Assembly (NCBI GenBank): GCA_016617785.1
Contig: JADILM010000005.1
Coordinates: 1-64,000 of the forward strand
Source of the DNA: Sporobolomyces roseus
Lineage: Eukaryota; Basidiomycota; Microbotryomycetes; Sporidiobolales; Sporidiobolaceae
Length of the DNA stretch: 64,000 nucleotides
Direction of reading: 5' to 3'
Shown: positions 35,923 to 47,418 of the stretch, one piece after another
How positions within the stretch are numbered: the first letter of the stretch is position 1
Layout: each line of letters opens with the position of its first letter
The notes under the pieces: generated by a model
The model's input: the letters and a program-made list of their open reading frames with translations, nothing else
What the model was told of the DNA's origin: nothing
Databases searched by the model: none
Translations under genes and position numbers: made by a program

Positions 35923-38510
35923 ATGCCTCTCCGAAGACTCTCAATCCGTTCCCCTTCCCTCCTATCCCAATCCCGCACTCCCCATCCCTCCTCCTCATCC
36001 CTAACTCCTCCCCTCCCAATTCCTCTAAAACGTTTATTCCAACTCCTCATTTCCCTCTTAATCCTTCACTACGAACTCCTCACTTTTCTCTATTCGACCC
36101 GCTTCAGCTGTCCAGGATTCGATGAGAGACCCAGTGAAAAGGGGTTGAGGTGGAATGGGAGAGATTGGGACAAAGATGAGAGATGGAAAGGTTTAGAAGG
36201 GTTTCGAGTATTGGTCGTTACCGATCCACAATTATTGGATATGAATTCTTATGAGGGTAGAGGGTGGGTAATAAAGAAATTGGGAATTTGGGTGAGTAAA
36301 GTTTATGAGAAGAAAGTTTGGTGGATTGTTCATTCTTCTTTCACTCGAGGAGGAAGAGTGAAGGGAGTAGTTTGGAATGGTGATTTAGGGGATAATTTGA
36401 TTGAATCGGCTCAGACTGAACAAGGGTATGATGGATTTGTGAGAGGGTTTAGAGGGTTGTTTCCATTACCTAGGCAGAGAGGAACGAATTCTCAAAGTCA
36501 GAGTTCGTTGGATCCACCTATCCCAGTAATCTATGTTCCGGGAAACCACGATTTGGGATTGTTTGGAGAGAGTCAATTGAGGAAATTGAATGAAACGGAA
36601 TCACTTAGAGGAAGGGAAAAGTTTCAAGAGAGTTTTGGGAGGTTGTGGGGAGAGGTTGAATGGGGGGGTTGGAAAGTCGTTTGGATTGATTCGATGGTGC
36701 TGATAGAGGGGGGTGAGAGGGGGAGAGAGATGAGGAATTGGATAGAGGAATTGGGTAAAGGTGAGCTTTCACTCTCTTTCTTTCTCATTCGAGTTTGAAG
36801 CTGATTCCAATCGAGTTCGTTTGTTAGGGGAAATCACGCAACCTAGATTATTGTTTAGTCATGTACCATTATGGAGACCGAGTGGAACTGGATGTGGGAA
36901 AGCGAGAGAGTCGAGAAGGAACAAGGGAGGAATCGAACAGGGTAGAGGGAAAGGGTATCAGAATTTGGTGCGAGAGGAAGAGACGAAATGGTTATTGGAG
37001 AATGTAAGACCCGAGGGTGTGTTCAGGTGAGTCAAACGAACGAGTTTTGCGAGGTTTCCGAAGGAATTGGATTTAGGGAATGATATCAGGAACGAGGAGG
37101 ATGAGAGAAAGAGAATGAGGAGGAACGAAGAGAAGGAGATAGGTAAGGATGTGACGGAGGGAAGAGGAACTGAGAGATTGAATGAGAAGAATCAGCGAGC
37201 AAAGGACGAGGATTTCGAAGGGAGGATTTCGAATTTGAGCGAAAAAAGACGAGTGGGAAGCGCGGGAGTTGCAGAGACGGGACAAGGTGGCAGCAACATC
37301 GTCGATGGGAAGCTTCGAAATGATCTTGCCCTGATTCGAACACCGCTCTCGTTGGAGGTTTCGCAAATATTTCTCTCCGAGTTTCGTTCGTGAATCATTT
37401 AGCTGACCCTTTTCATTCCCTTCCTCCACCTCTTCCAGCGGCGACGATCATGATTCATGTCATATCCAGCATCCCTACCGTTCACCTCTCACTTCTCTCC
37501 CGATAACAGAGACAACCGTCAAATCTTTCGTAAGCTCTCCTCTCCGCTTCACTTGGCTCAGACCACTTATGTCGAGCCTTCACTGGTAGTCTATGGTAAT
37601 GGGAGTGACACATCCCGGATACACACTCCTCAACCTCTACCCTTCCCTTCCCCCTTCCCCAAATTCACCCTCCTCGAATCCCCTCCCAACTTTCACCTCA
37701 AACTCCTGTACCCTTCCCTCCCAACTCTCGATCTACCTTCACATCTACCTCCCTCTCTCCATCTCCCTATTCCTATTCTTTCTCCTCCCGAAACTCCTCG
37801 TCATCCTTCGTTCATTCCTCTACAAACGTCGTAGATCACGACACAATTCCTCTGCTCGTGGTCAGAACGGATCATTGACGGGACACAAGAGGAGTTTAAG
37901 TAGGACTTTATTGATGAGGGATAATCGAGAAGAGGAGTTGGAAGAGGGTGATGAATTGTTTCCTACTTTCCCTTCGACACCTGCTTCGAGCGAATACAGT
38001 TATTCGGCAAATCTGGGTGATGAATATGATGGGGATGGAGTGAGCTCGAATCGAGTTAACGAGAGGGATTTATGGGGGAATGAAAGAGAGGAGGAAGAGG
38101 AATTGTTGAGTTCTTCAAAGAAAGTTAGAAGGGTTAGTAGGGTTTGGTTATGGGATAAAAGTGGGGACTCTTCTCCTTCGTTACCATTCTCAAACTCTTC
38201 GAATTCAAGATACGACGATTCTTCGACAACTCCGATTGCGAGATTGAGATCTATATTCCATTCCCTCTTGAACCGACTCTCACAGAATACTCTCCTCTTA
38301 CCTCTCCTTCGACTCTTACGACCACTCTTACGCTTATTGAGAACTTTGGTGTTTGTGGTGTTTGCGAAACCTTTGGAATTCGTTGCGAGATTGGTTGGAG
38401 GTGAGAAAGGAGTTGGGAGAGCTTTTAGTGAGGCGGGAAAGGAATTTGTCGAGGTTGCGATAGGGGGTATAGCCGTTTGGGTATTCGTTTTGGTGTGGAT
38501 AGGAATGTAA
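35923..38510 (+). CDS. Cdc1/Ted1-type membrane metallophosphoesterase
   Basis: Four exons are 35923-36760, 36828-37026, 37439-37529 and 37590-38510 (682 residues, phases 1, 2 and 0). The calcineurin-like metal-binding blocks are present in order: VVTDPQLLD, WNGDLGDN, YVPGNHDLG, LFSHVPLWR and SGDDHDSC. An N-terminal membrane segment (LFQLLISLLILHYELLTFLY) and a second hydrophobic region (IYLHIYLPLSISLFLFFLLP) frame the catalytic part. The C-terminus ends in another hydrophobic stretch. Family members act in the ER, remodelling GPI-anchor ethanolamine phosphate and helping cargo export. The second intron is 412 bases, much longer than usual here. It is divergent from MIX23. Confidence 0.88.
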
Positions 38511-38694
38511 GACTTATTATCTACGGATTCTCGAGAACGAGGGAGTTTTTGGGAGAACAAGAGACGAAATCGCGGGTCACTCCGCTTCGAATTGCATGTA
38601 CCTCTCGCGATACTGATACAAGAGAGCGCTTTGTGAAGGAAGCGTTACAAGAGAAGCAGAGCATGATTTCGAACAAAACGAACGGGAAAGCTAC

Positions 38695-39822
38695 TCAAAC
38701 GCCTACGTCGTCGTGGCTTCTACCGATCGGATGGAAGACAGCAGGCGTAGGGAGAGGAGATGCTGACTGAGTTGGTGTGGGGTGCGAAGTATGGGAAGGA
38801 GGGTCAAGGGATGAATCGCATGAATCCTTCGTAGCAATCGCTTTCTCTGTTTCTTCTTCTGCTTCCTCCTCCTCGTCGTCACGAATTTGCTCTTCAGAGT
38901 ATAGCTTTTCGTGCAGTTGAGGGTATTTCGATATATGTTTATTCCACGCCTGCACGAAGAGTCTGTTTAGCTCATCAGCGGCAACAGACTGCGAAAGCGA
39001 GGAATTACCCTTTTCCAGTTCGAGTTCAACGCTTCTTGCTGTCATAATTGACAAACGTGTCAGATGGAAGCGATGGTGAGTAATATCCGAGCAACTCACA
39101 CAGTAGTCCTCGAAATCAGTCACATCGTCGTCCTGATTGTTTCGACACAAAAATGAGGTGAGCGTTCCTTCTCGACGGGTAAGCGAGACAAGACGAAACG
39201 TACAATTTCTGCATGAAGATCTTCCAACCTGGGCTGCTTGTTGATCTTGTTCCTTGATCTCTCCTCCTTTCGCAATGACTTTCGCAACCTATCGTAGCAA
39301 CGGTTCAAATCGCCTTCGTTGTAGGACGCTAAACGTTCAAAGTCTTCAGATGACAGGTTGAGGAGAGCTGCTCGGAAACATATCATCTCGTGAAACCTTG
39401 ACTTGGGTAGACTGCGAATGGCAGTTTCGAAAGGATGAATCCGATGATGAAGGAAATGTTCGATTTGTGCGAGGATAGCTTTCACTTCGTCGAGATGTTT
39501 CACGCCCTATGTGATCACGAAAAAGATCAGCTTCGGACTCTCAGGCGAGATAGTTGAGATCGAGGTACATCGACGCTAAAGTTCTTTAGGAGAAGACTGA
39601 GCGAATCGATCAACGCTTTCGTCGGTGCGATCCTTCGTCCTTGAGTGTACTTCGTCCTAATAGGCATCATCCTTGTCGTCCCTTCATTCCAGTTCGCCAG
39701 TGAACTCTTCTTCAGGCGCTGCTTCAATTCAGCGAAAACCTCGTGATCCGGCAGTTTCGCAACGAGCGAGCGAAAAGTAGTGTAAGGTCGAGGTGGCGCT
39801 ATGAAGGTATGGCCCGCGACAT
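38695..39822 (-). CDS. MEF2, micro-exon family protein with apparent start-proximal frameshift
   Basis: Exons are 39569-39822, 39204-39506, 39100-39132 and 38695-38988. Domain A (RPYTTFRSLVAKLPDHEVF, SSLANWNEG) aligns residue by residue with MEF7. The only suitable ATG (39822) leaves the exon one base short of the domain frame (254 bases), so the start is frameshifted relative to MEF7. Domain B: FHEMICFRAALLNLSSEDFE. The 33-base exon encodes DDDVTDFEDYC. The 30-base exon is fused to the last exon (ADELNRLFVQAWNKHISKY), which has an acidic run (DDEEEEAEEETEK). All other introns are phase 0. It may be a recent pseudogene, a sequencing error or an unusual start. Confidence 0.62.
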
Positions 39823-40051
39823 CCTCGTCGATGAAGAATGGAGAGAGAGAGGGAGAGCGAGAGATGAAGCTTTGAGATCCGCGGTGATTTTCGGAGGAGA
39901 AGAGGAGTCTAATCCCGACGAACGCCAGTCAGCAGGTTCCGACTCCTTGGAATCGCACGTGCTCTCTAGCTTCCGGTCTCGGAGACGAGAGGAAAGAGCG
40001 AGAGGAGAAAGCGAGTGAGAAGTAGATTGAATTGAGCGAAAGATAGGAGTT

Positions 40052-41134
40052 CTACTGATTCGAGAAGAGGTTTCGACGATGAACGGGATGGAAGCGGGAG
40101 GTGTGCGAGAGGGAGTGGGAGTGTGTAGGAGAATCGGAAGGTGAGTCCTTGTAGCATTCGAGAGTTTCGATATCTTTTGCATGCTTATCCCAAATCTGGA
40201 GGAAGATGAGAAGGGACGATCAGCTTCGATCAGCTTCGGCCACTGTGATTGCATTGAGCCAGCGAATCTCACCTTCTTCCATACCTTCCCAAGAGCATCA
40301 GCCTGTGAAGAGATGCGAGTACGAAAGGATCAGTTCCGCGCGTGGCAATAGAATGAAAACGAAACTTGCACAATTTCCATCGATCTCTTCCACCTTCTCA
40401 GTCTAGCGCATATATAAGAAGTCAGTTCGGATTGGTATGACCCGCTCTCGTGTCTCTGTGAACTTACAGCTTCCTCTTGAATTGACTCCAACACTTTCTG
40501 TTTCGGGATTGCTTTCTTGCGCTCTTGTCGCTCTTTCTCGACAATAACGCCTAGCTCGTGTAGTTGACCTTCGAAGTGATCAGGCTGAAAGTGTAGCAAG
40601 GTGACGAAATTCTGGAAGTGAAGTTCGTGAAGAGATTCGACGAGACATTCGACTTCGCGGAATTTCGACTGGCGGATGTGCTGGTGAATAGTTTTGCCGA
40701 TCCGAGTACTCGATAGTCCTGCCTAGTGTGGGATGAGCGAGGCTGAACAGAGAGAGTATAAACAGACATCAAAGAGAGCAAGAATTTTCTCAAGCTGCGA
40801 TAGTTTCTCGCTTGACTGAGAGCAAACAACATTGAGTCTCAGCGAGATGTATGATGTGAGTTAGTAGGAGAAACCGACTGACCTGTTTGCCCATACCCTT
40901 CTCCTGCACGGCACCGTGAAGAGCGTTCCTCAAGATGTCAACCCAGGAAACCGAGGAGTCTTGAGTAGGCTGAAGTTCAGGCGGCGCACGAGCAAGGCTC
41001 ATGGTCTGATAGTCGGCTTCGTTGATGTTGAGCAGCTTGTTCTGGATCTCGGTTCTTTCTGTGACGGAATCGGTGAGATTCGAGAGTCGTCGAGCGAGAT
41101 TTCGAAAGCGTTCGAACGATCCGGAATGCGACAT
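40052..41134 (-). CDS. MEF3, micro-exon family protein, unknown function
   Basis: Six exons are 40883-41134, 40768-40815, 40468-40722, 40370-40402, 40273-40302 and 40052-40195; 253 residues, all phase 0. Domain A begins MSHSGSFERFRNLARRLSNL and ends VDILRNALHGAVQEK. Exon 2 encodes LSQLEKILALFD. Domain B carries SKFREVECLVESLHELHF. The micro-exons encode TEKVEEIDGNC and ADALGKVWKK, and the last exon starts IWDKHAKDIETLE. The intron after the 33-base exon has a GC donor (TGT|GCAAGT). Upstream lies the shared element at 41561. Confidence 0.75.
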
Positions 41135-41560
41135 TCAGCCTCGTTTGGTGAATAAGAGTGAAGGGAGATGAAGAAAGAGAGATCGGGTTTAGGTTGACCT
41201 TGTCAAGATAGGAGATTCCGCGGTCAGGACGAGGGAAAAGTGGGAAACTGGGAAAGAAAGGGGTCCTCACCAGGAATCCCTAGGCACCTCTCCCATCTCC
41301 ACCTACTCCTAAGGTCTCGACGAGTGTAGTCAGCCTAATCCCGAAGCTGTATGATGACAGAAACGATCCCAAGAACGAGAGGGAATTGAAAGAGAGGAGA
41401 CGAGTGGGAGCATAAGCGTGAGCAGCCGAGAAAAGGCGCAGAGTAAACTAGCAGCTCCTATGATAGCTATCAGCGATACAAGAGCATCTTGAGGGATCGA
41501 GTGAGTTGTAAGAAGGAGAGAAACGAATCGTCAAACTTTTGGTTCTCCACCATTCGCTCG

Positions 41561-41597
41561 ACTAGCTCAGACGACCAGCTGAATAGCTAGAACTACT
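41561..41597 (+). promoter_or_regulatory. Shared upstream element of MEF genes (copy at MEF3)
   Basis: ACTAGCTCAGACGACCAGCT followed by GAATAGCTAGAACTACT lies 428 bases upstream of the MEF3 ATG. The 41600-41900 segment beyond it is also related to 45245-45480. The minus-strand frame at 41625-41903 (acidic, IDSEIESSEGEEVEEN) may be a small gene or a shadow. No other gene is seen between 41135 and 42124. Confidence 0.45.
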
Positions 41598-42124
41598 CAA
41601 TCAAGTATCAGTAACGACCTACAACTATCGCAAGCATCGCCAGAAGCCTACATTTTCTTCAACTTCTTCCCCCTCCGAACTCTCAATCTCCGAATCGATT
41701 TCTACAGCGTGAGGGAGATACTCAGCGGTGGACAGCTTGCTCGGAGACCAGTAAGCCTCCTCTTTACCGATACTGCTGATTTCAGAGTTGTATTCGTTTC
41801 GCTTGATTTGACAGACTCGCTCGTTTCTCGAAAGATCGAAGTCGAATACAGCGCGTACGCTTCGTTTACAGTATGATTTCGAGTTTAGCGCTCGGCTACG
41901 CATCTGTAACCCTCATTAGCTTACGCTCGCTCCGTTTGCGCTTCTTTCGCTTTTTCGACTCTTTCTCCGATTCGGGTTTCTTTCGTGCTTCGAATATTCT
42001 CGGTTCTTGCTTATGGTATCTTCCTTTTACCCAGTGTATCAAGAAGTTGGAATCAAGCCGACAGAGGGGACTGGAGAAAGGAGGGGGGAGATATTGATTT
42101 GACGGTGTGAAAAGGGAATCAAGA

Positions 42125-43243
42125 TCAGAAAGGAACGTTGAAGACTCGACGATCAAGGGCTCGAAAAGGTTGATAAGGATGATTGTGGGAGAGTGAATGA
42201 GTAGGTTGGTGAGGATTGGTCAAAAGAGGTACGCCCAACTCTGGAGCTTTCCCATTCCAGTACTGACGGATGAGAGAAATCATTAGTTCCTATGGTGTAA
42301 CGACAAAAGCTGACTCACCCCAACCCAAGTACCTTTGAGCTTGTTGATCTGCAGAGGTAGATGGTTTCGTCAGTAAGCTGATCCGCGAGACACATCAACT
42401 TCGAGAACAACGAGAACTTACGAGAATCTGGTTGATCTCGTCTACAAGTTTGCTCTGTCAACAGTATCAAAAAAATGTGATGTGAGCGTGCCGCTGTCGA
42501 CTCCGCTACCGACGGAAGACGTACGGCAGTATCTTCATGTTCAGCGAATCGTTTTGGTTCCCGGAGAGCCAGATCCAAAGATTGCTTAATTCTATACAGG
42601 CAGTCCTCTATGGCTTTAAGGCATGTCTGACCTCCTCTTGACTCCTCCCGCAGATCCGCAATCTCAGGAGGGTTCAGCTCGAATAGAGAGCGATTGAGGC
42701 ATTCAATCTCTTTGCAATTGGAAAGCCCAATACCTTGCACATGCAACATCAGGCGATCGAATACACGCTCAAGAAGCTCTTCCTATATTAGTTTGTACAT
42801 TACCGTTGCAAGTGATTTGGTCAGCTGCTACTCAAGACGACAAGAAACAGAGTCGAACCTGAAATCCTTTGATGCGGTCTTTGAGTTCCCTCAAAGTCCA
42901 CCCTCTTTCCTGTTGACATTCTAGCCGCATCAGCTTAGCACAATCTGCTGATTGACTTGGAGCTCACAGCCCTAGCAGTTTTTCCAATTGCGACGCAAAG
43001 AAATCTCGTCCAGGTCCACTTTTTCAAAGCACCGTCGACAAGGAACTCGTCTTCGTCGCGCGACATCATTGTCCAATCATCCTCAGGAATGGATGCCAAT
43101 TGACGCTTAATCGTGCTGATCTGCGTGCGATTCTCTGGAGTTACGAGTGCGTCCAAGTGTCGAGCCCATTCATGCAAACCCTCATACGTGTAGTTCAGTG
43201 GCGGAAAGATTGCAAGGCTGAGGTGACTAGGAGAGTGTGACAT
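42125..43243 (-). CDS. MEF4, micro-exon family protein, unknown function
   Basis: Six exons are 42968-43243, 42859-42909, 42525-42782, 42422-42454, 42319-42348 and 42125-42262; 261 residues, all phase 0. Domain A starts MSHSPSHLSLAIFPPLNYTY and contains SIPEDDWTMMSRDEDEF and WTWTRFLCVAIGK. Exon 2 encodes ERGWTLRELKDRIKGFQ. Domain B contains NCKEIECLNRSLFELNPPEI. The micro-exons encode SKLVDEINQIL and INKLKGTWVG, and the last exon starts YWNGKAPELG. This is the cleanest full model of the family. Confidence 0.78.
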
Positions 43244-43342
43244 CTTGAACAGCTGAAGAGGAGGAAATAAAGATGTCGAGTTGGAGATGAAGCAGGGCTG
43301 TAGAGAAGAAAGGAGAAGAGCGGTTGTAGCGAGTCTCGAGAT

Positions 43343-43525
43343 CTACGCGAGAGATCTCCGCGGCAACTCAATGGGAAAAGAGAGGAGATTTGTGTCTTTT
43401 GCCGGTTTCCTCGTGGTGCGCAACTTTTGCACTCCAATATCCTCGATGCACAAGTACAAAAACGCTGCATCTTCAGGGTAGGACTGAGCAACAGCGGTCC
43501 AAATTGCATCAACAACATCGGAGTG
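43343..43525 (-). pseudogene. Orphan MEF terminal exon
   Basis: The frame DAIWTAVAQSYPEDAAFLY..RRSLA with a TAG stop at 43343 matches the last exons of MEF5 (IWNASARHYGLPRDA) and MEF7 (LWDAHAQAYPK). The splice acceptor expected before ATTTGG is altered (GCA|ATTTGG instead of GCAG|ATTTGG). It sits between the ATG of MEF4 and the stop of MEF5, so it is either a duplicated terminal exon of MEF5 or the last trace of a deleted family member. Confidence 0.6.
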
Positions 43526-43569
43526 AAGAAAACGGGAACAATCTACGAAGGGATAGCGAGTGAATCTGT

Positions 43570-44739
43570 TCAAAACGCATCGAGGGATTTTGAGCGTTCC
43601 TTAGGAGTGAACACATCTTTTGGTCGCATTGGCAACTCATGCGAGTCAACCAATAAGTATGCGTCACGAGGTAGTCCGTAATGTCTAGCACTTGCGTTCC
43701 AAATCTGCGAAACTATCTCGATCAGTCAAGGTTGGGCGCGGCGTGGGAACAAGCGGGGTTACACGCTCACCTCTGCCCAATTGTCCTTGATTACGTCCAT
43801 CTACGCGCTCACAAAAGAGTGAATTCAGTTGGGCGCAAAGGAAAACAATGAAACGGGATTAGTTACGATCAGGTTTTGAACGCGAACAGCCTCATGGATC
43901 TACAGGAACGGTGGGCCAATCATCAGCTCAGGTGTGCAAGCAGACAATGGTGAAAGGATCTCCCACAGTTGTATCAGTATCGTGAGTAATTGCCGTCTCA
44001 TTCTCTTCTGACCGTTTCCTCAAATTCGTTCGGAGTCTATTCATTGATACATTGATCTTTCCGAATGCTAGGTTGACCTCGTGGAAGACAAAGCCGTGCT
44101 CATTCTCCGTCCTTGCGAGGATGTCGAAATCGGCTAGGCTGAGTTTCATGATCGCGTGTTGTAGGCATTCAATCAAAGGGTATCCTTGTAAACGTGGTAT
44201 ATCGTCGATCAAGATCTGAAGATCATCAAAGTCTTCTTCTTCGAATGAGGTGATCTCAGCGATGCGTATTTGGACGGCGGCCTATTCGATCAATTTACGA
44301 GTGAATTACTCCTCGATTCACTGACAACACGGTATGATTACTCACCTTGTAGCGATCAATTACAATCATCAAGCCATGTAAAGCCTGCGCAATAGGAATA
44401 GATAGCGTAAGTCTGCTGATGGAGATCCGAAACAAAAACGAGAGATGAACTTACGATGTTTCCCAACCTCGCTTCGTGTATCGATTGATACAGGTACTTT
44501 GTCCAGCTAATTTTCCTCTTCTGTCTCCCCAATCCAACGTCGAGAAACACATCCGCCATAGCATTCCATTGAGCCTTGGAGATTGAGTTCAAGAAATTGG
44601 TCGCGATGTGCAGAGTTCCTGAAGTTTCGGTCTTGAGTGAGCCGAGGAGACGGACTTCATCGAGAAGCCTCTCATGTGTGATAGGACCAGGAAGAGAGTG
44701 GTTCGTGAGACTGTCGGACGAAACGATGTTGTGCTGCAT
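43570..44739 (-). CDS. MEF5, micro-exon family protein, unknown function
   Basis: Six exons are 44455-44739, 44346-44384, 43967-44281, 43867-43899, 43771-43800 and 43570-43704; 278 residues, all phase 0. Domain A has NSISKAQWNAMADVFLDVG and ISWTKYLYQSIHEARLGN. Exon 2 encodes ALHGLMIVIDRYK. Domain B has PLIECLQHAIMKLSLADFDI. The micro-exons encode IHEAVRVQNLI and MDVIKDNWAE, and the last exon starts IWNASARHYG. The donor after domain B (GTGGGA) is weak but its position is fixed by homology. Confidence 0.75.
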
Positions 44740-45209
44740 GTCGAATGTTGGAAAGGAAAAAGGGAAAAAGACTGAAGAGGAGAGGCGAGAGAAGAGGGAG
44801 CTGTCTGTTGGATAGAGGCGTTTGCGAGACCACCGGGAGTAGACGAGCGTATCCCGCTCCCATCCCGCTCCCGAAGAGGACGTAGCGAGTAGAGCGAAAA
44901 AGGAAGCGGGTCGATATTGTTCCGCTTTGTGGGAGGTAATCGATTTCGCGGTACTTTGAGGGACTGCTGTAGCATTTAGAGATCAGCGTTCAGTCGACAG
45001 GTCGTCATCAAAGCCCGAAAGATTGAAGGAAGAGGAAGTAGCAAAAACGAAGCGAATTAGTATGACGGAAGCTCCGGGACTGGCTGTGGATAAGCCAAGA
45101 GGCTCCAGAAGCGAACAGAGGGCATCAGTAGGAGCATTCGATAGTCGAGTGAGCGGTAGGAAGGAAAGAAACGAAGTGCTTCTTCCTTGCCCTTAACCGC
45201 TCACTGCAG

Positions 45210-45244
45210 TAGCTCAGACGACCAAGTGAACAGCCAGATCTACT
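45210..45244 (+). promoter_or_regulatory. Shared upstream element of MEF genes (copy at MEF5)
   Basis: TAGCTCAGACGACCAAGTGA followed by ACAGCCAGATCTACT lies 471 bases upstream of the MEF5 ATG. Flanking DNA on both sides (about 45160-45480) is related to 41510-41830. No gene is otherwise seen between 44740 and 45767. Confidence 0.45.
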
Positions 45245-45767
45245 AAATCAACTCTCAGTAACAACCTACAAGTATCGCAAGCATCGCTAGAAACCCACAT
45301 CCTCGTCAACTTCCCACTTCCCACTTCCCACCTCCAAAGCGACTGCAGCGGCACAACGAGGCTATGAGGGATAGAGGAATTGTTCAGGGCACTATAAGCT
45401 CACCCTCTATCTCGCTACGGCTGACCTCGGTATCTTCCTCGCTTTGTTTGACTCGACAGACTTTCTCGCTCTAATTTTCGAATTCTTCAACTCCAAGATA
45501 ACGCTTTACCCTTTCCCAGGAACTGCTGGATTGGACTGTCAGCTTTGTCAGCTTCCTAACAGCCCAGCTCGCAGACTTTCACTTCACTCGAAAAAATCTC
45601 GCTTTGTTTTCGATTCTCATTCTTCGCTTTTGTTCCTTTCCATTTGCTCAGTACACGCCGAGCTTTCACTCGAGACCCACACAGAGACTCTCTCATACAG
45701 ACGCGCGACGAAGGAAAGAGGTCAAGGAATTGAGGAAGGAAGGCAGAGGTATCCAGAAAAAGGGAAT

Positions 45768-46914
45768 CTACAACAATCGGAACTGAGATTGGCGAGTGAC
45801 GGGGAAGAAAGCTCGATGGTTTTGAGCAAGAGAGTGCGACGTCGAGGCTCTGGCAGGTTCATCTCGAGGATCTAGCAGGATTGTGGATGATAATTTACGA
45901 CTCTTCACCATTTTGTTCCAAAACTGATCGCAATCGAAGTCAGACTCCGAATGTCTCTGTCAGTGAGAAGGATCAACTCACAATGGGCCAGACCGAACCT
46001 AGTATCTTCCACTGAATCGAGACAGAAGGGTATCAATAGAGCTCGATAATCGAATGTCGAAAGTACAATGACTCACGACAAGATCGCTGATTTCTTTCAC
46101 TTTCCAATGCTGTCACAGTAGCGCATTCAGTTCAGACATCAGAGCGATCTAGGCCACGAGAGAAGAACACTCACAATCGCTCCGTGCAGTCGAGTGACTT
46201 CGTCCCGATCATCAGCTCCCCTTTCTTGACTGATCTCGTCGGCGAGCTGTAGGTTTGCGTTGAGTTCGTTGAGGTACTGATCCAGTGTACTCAATGTCGT
46301 TCCGTCGCGATCATGCTTCTTACGAATCGCTTCGACGTCGACGGGCCTAAGACGGGAGAGAGAGAATTTCAGGCATTCCACTTCTGCGAGGCTCGACTCC
46401 GACATTCGTTCGACAAGCTTCTTGAAGTACTTGATGCTGAATTGAGAGGAGTGCCGGAGGAGAATCGCCTGCTTTCGGAAAGAGATAAGTTTCGGATCGT
46501 CAGAATGGTTTGCAGAGGAAACAAACACAGAACTCGGCGACCGTGACGTTGAGAGCGGAGAGTTTCAATCTCTGGATTCGGTATCTGCACGAATCAGCTA
46601 GTGTCTCTGATTCGATTCAATGAGGAATTCGTACTGACATCTTTCTGCACATCAACCAGCTCTTGCGTGATTCTTCTAGTCCAGATGATGCCCATCTTGT
46701 CTGTCTTCCCACTCATGATCGCCCATCCTTCTTTGTCAACGTCTTCCAGCTGTTCCTGAATCGATTCGACCATTTTCGAAATGCTGACCGTGCAATGCTT
46801 GATCTTGTCGAGAGCCTTAGCCCGCTCGCGCATCGTACTGAAAGACGAAGTATCGGAAGGTCGAGGAGGGGGAGGCATTGACAAAGAAGACGAGCACCCT
46901 TGGTGATAGGCCAT
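45768..46914 (-). CDS. MEF6, micro-exon family protein, unknown function
   Basis: Six exons are 46639-46914, 46527-46571, 46175-46468, 46077-46109, 45982-46011 and 45768-45923; 277 residues, all phase 0. Domain A contains LEDVDKEGWAIMSGKTDKMG and IWTRRITQELVDV, nearly the MEF1 wording. Exon 2 (RLKLSALNVTVAEFC) has the same 45-base length as in MEF1. Domain B contains VECLKFSLSRLRPVDVEAIR. The micro-exons encode HWKVKEISDLV and WKILGSVWPI. The last exon starts FWNKMV and has SHSLAQNHRAFFPVTRQSQF, parallel to MEF1. It is the inverted partner of MEF1. Confidence 0.76.
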
Positions 46915-47008
46915 TGCGAAGAAGAGAGTTTGCGTGGAAGAGGGTCGGCGAGAGGTGGGAAGGAGATGGAAAGGAAAGTGAGCAGGGGAGGGGGAGAAGA
47001 GGGAAAGG

Positions 47009-47046
47009 GAGTGTGCCGATCGACCGGGAGTGTGCCGATCGACCGG
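47009..47046 (+). repeat. Tandem 19-base duplication upstream of MEF6
   Basis: GAGTGTGCCGATCGACCGG occurs twice in direct succession (47009-47027 and 47028-47046), about 95 bases upstream of the MEF6 ATG, likely in its promoter or 5' UTR. Each copy contains the palindrome CGATCG. Confidence 0.8.
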
Positions 47047-47418
47047 GTTTAGAGGACGAGTTCCTAAACCCGAATCAAGGAACCGAAGGGGACGAAAAAG
47101 AAGGGAGGAAGTGGGTCGAAATTGTTTTCGCGGAAAGCGCTTGTTCGAGAGATCGAGTATGAGCGATAGCGAATCATTCTCGAAGCCTAGCGGAGATGTT
47201 CCGACGATGTAGCTTTGAGGATTGGGAGTGAGAAGATTCGAAAGGAGAGAACGAGAAACGCAGCGAGAAGCGAAGCAGAGACCAGCAGAAGCTAAGGGTA
47301 GATTCCTGAGGCTAATCAAAGCCGTACCAGAGCACGCGAGAGGAGTTCAGGGAGTTCGGGTGAATGGTAAGAGGGAGAAAGGAAACGTTTCGCTTTCTGA
47401 CTCCTACCACTCACCAAT

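Noticed and set aside
36828..37030. Separate plus-strand frame after the first exon of the Cdc1-like gene
   Set aside because: It is exon 2 of that gene read without splicing.
45444..45875. 143-codon plus-strand open frame
   Set aside because: It overlaps the last exon of MEF6 on the opposite strand, has no splice context and no family resemblance; it looks like a shadow.
47009..47046. Tandem 19-mer as a possible transposon target-site duplication
   Set aside because: The two copies are directly adjacent with nothing between them, so it is a simple tandem duplication.
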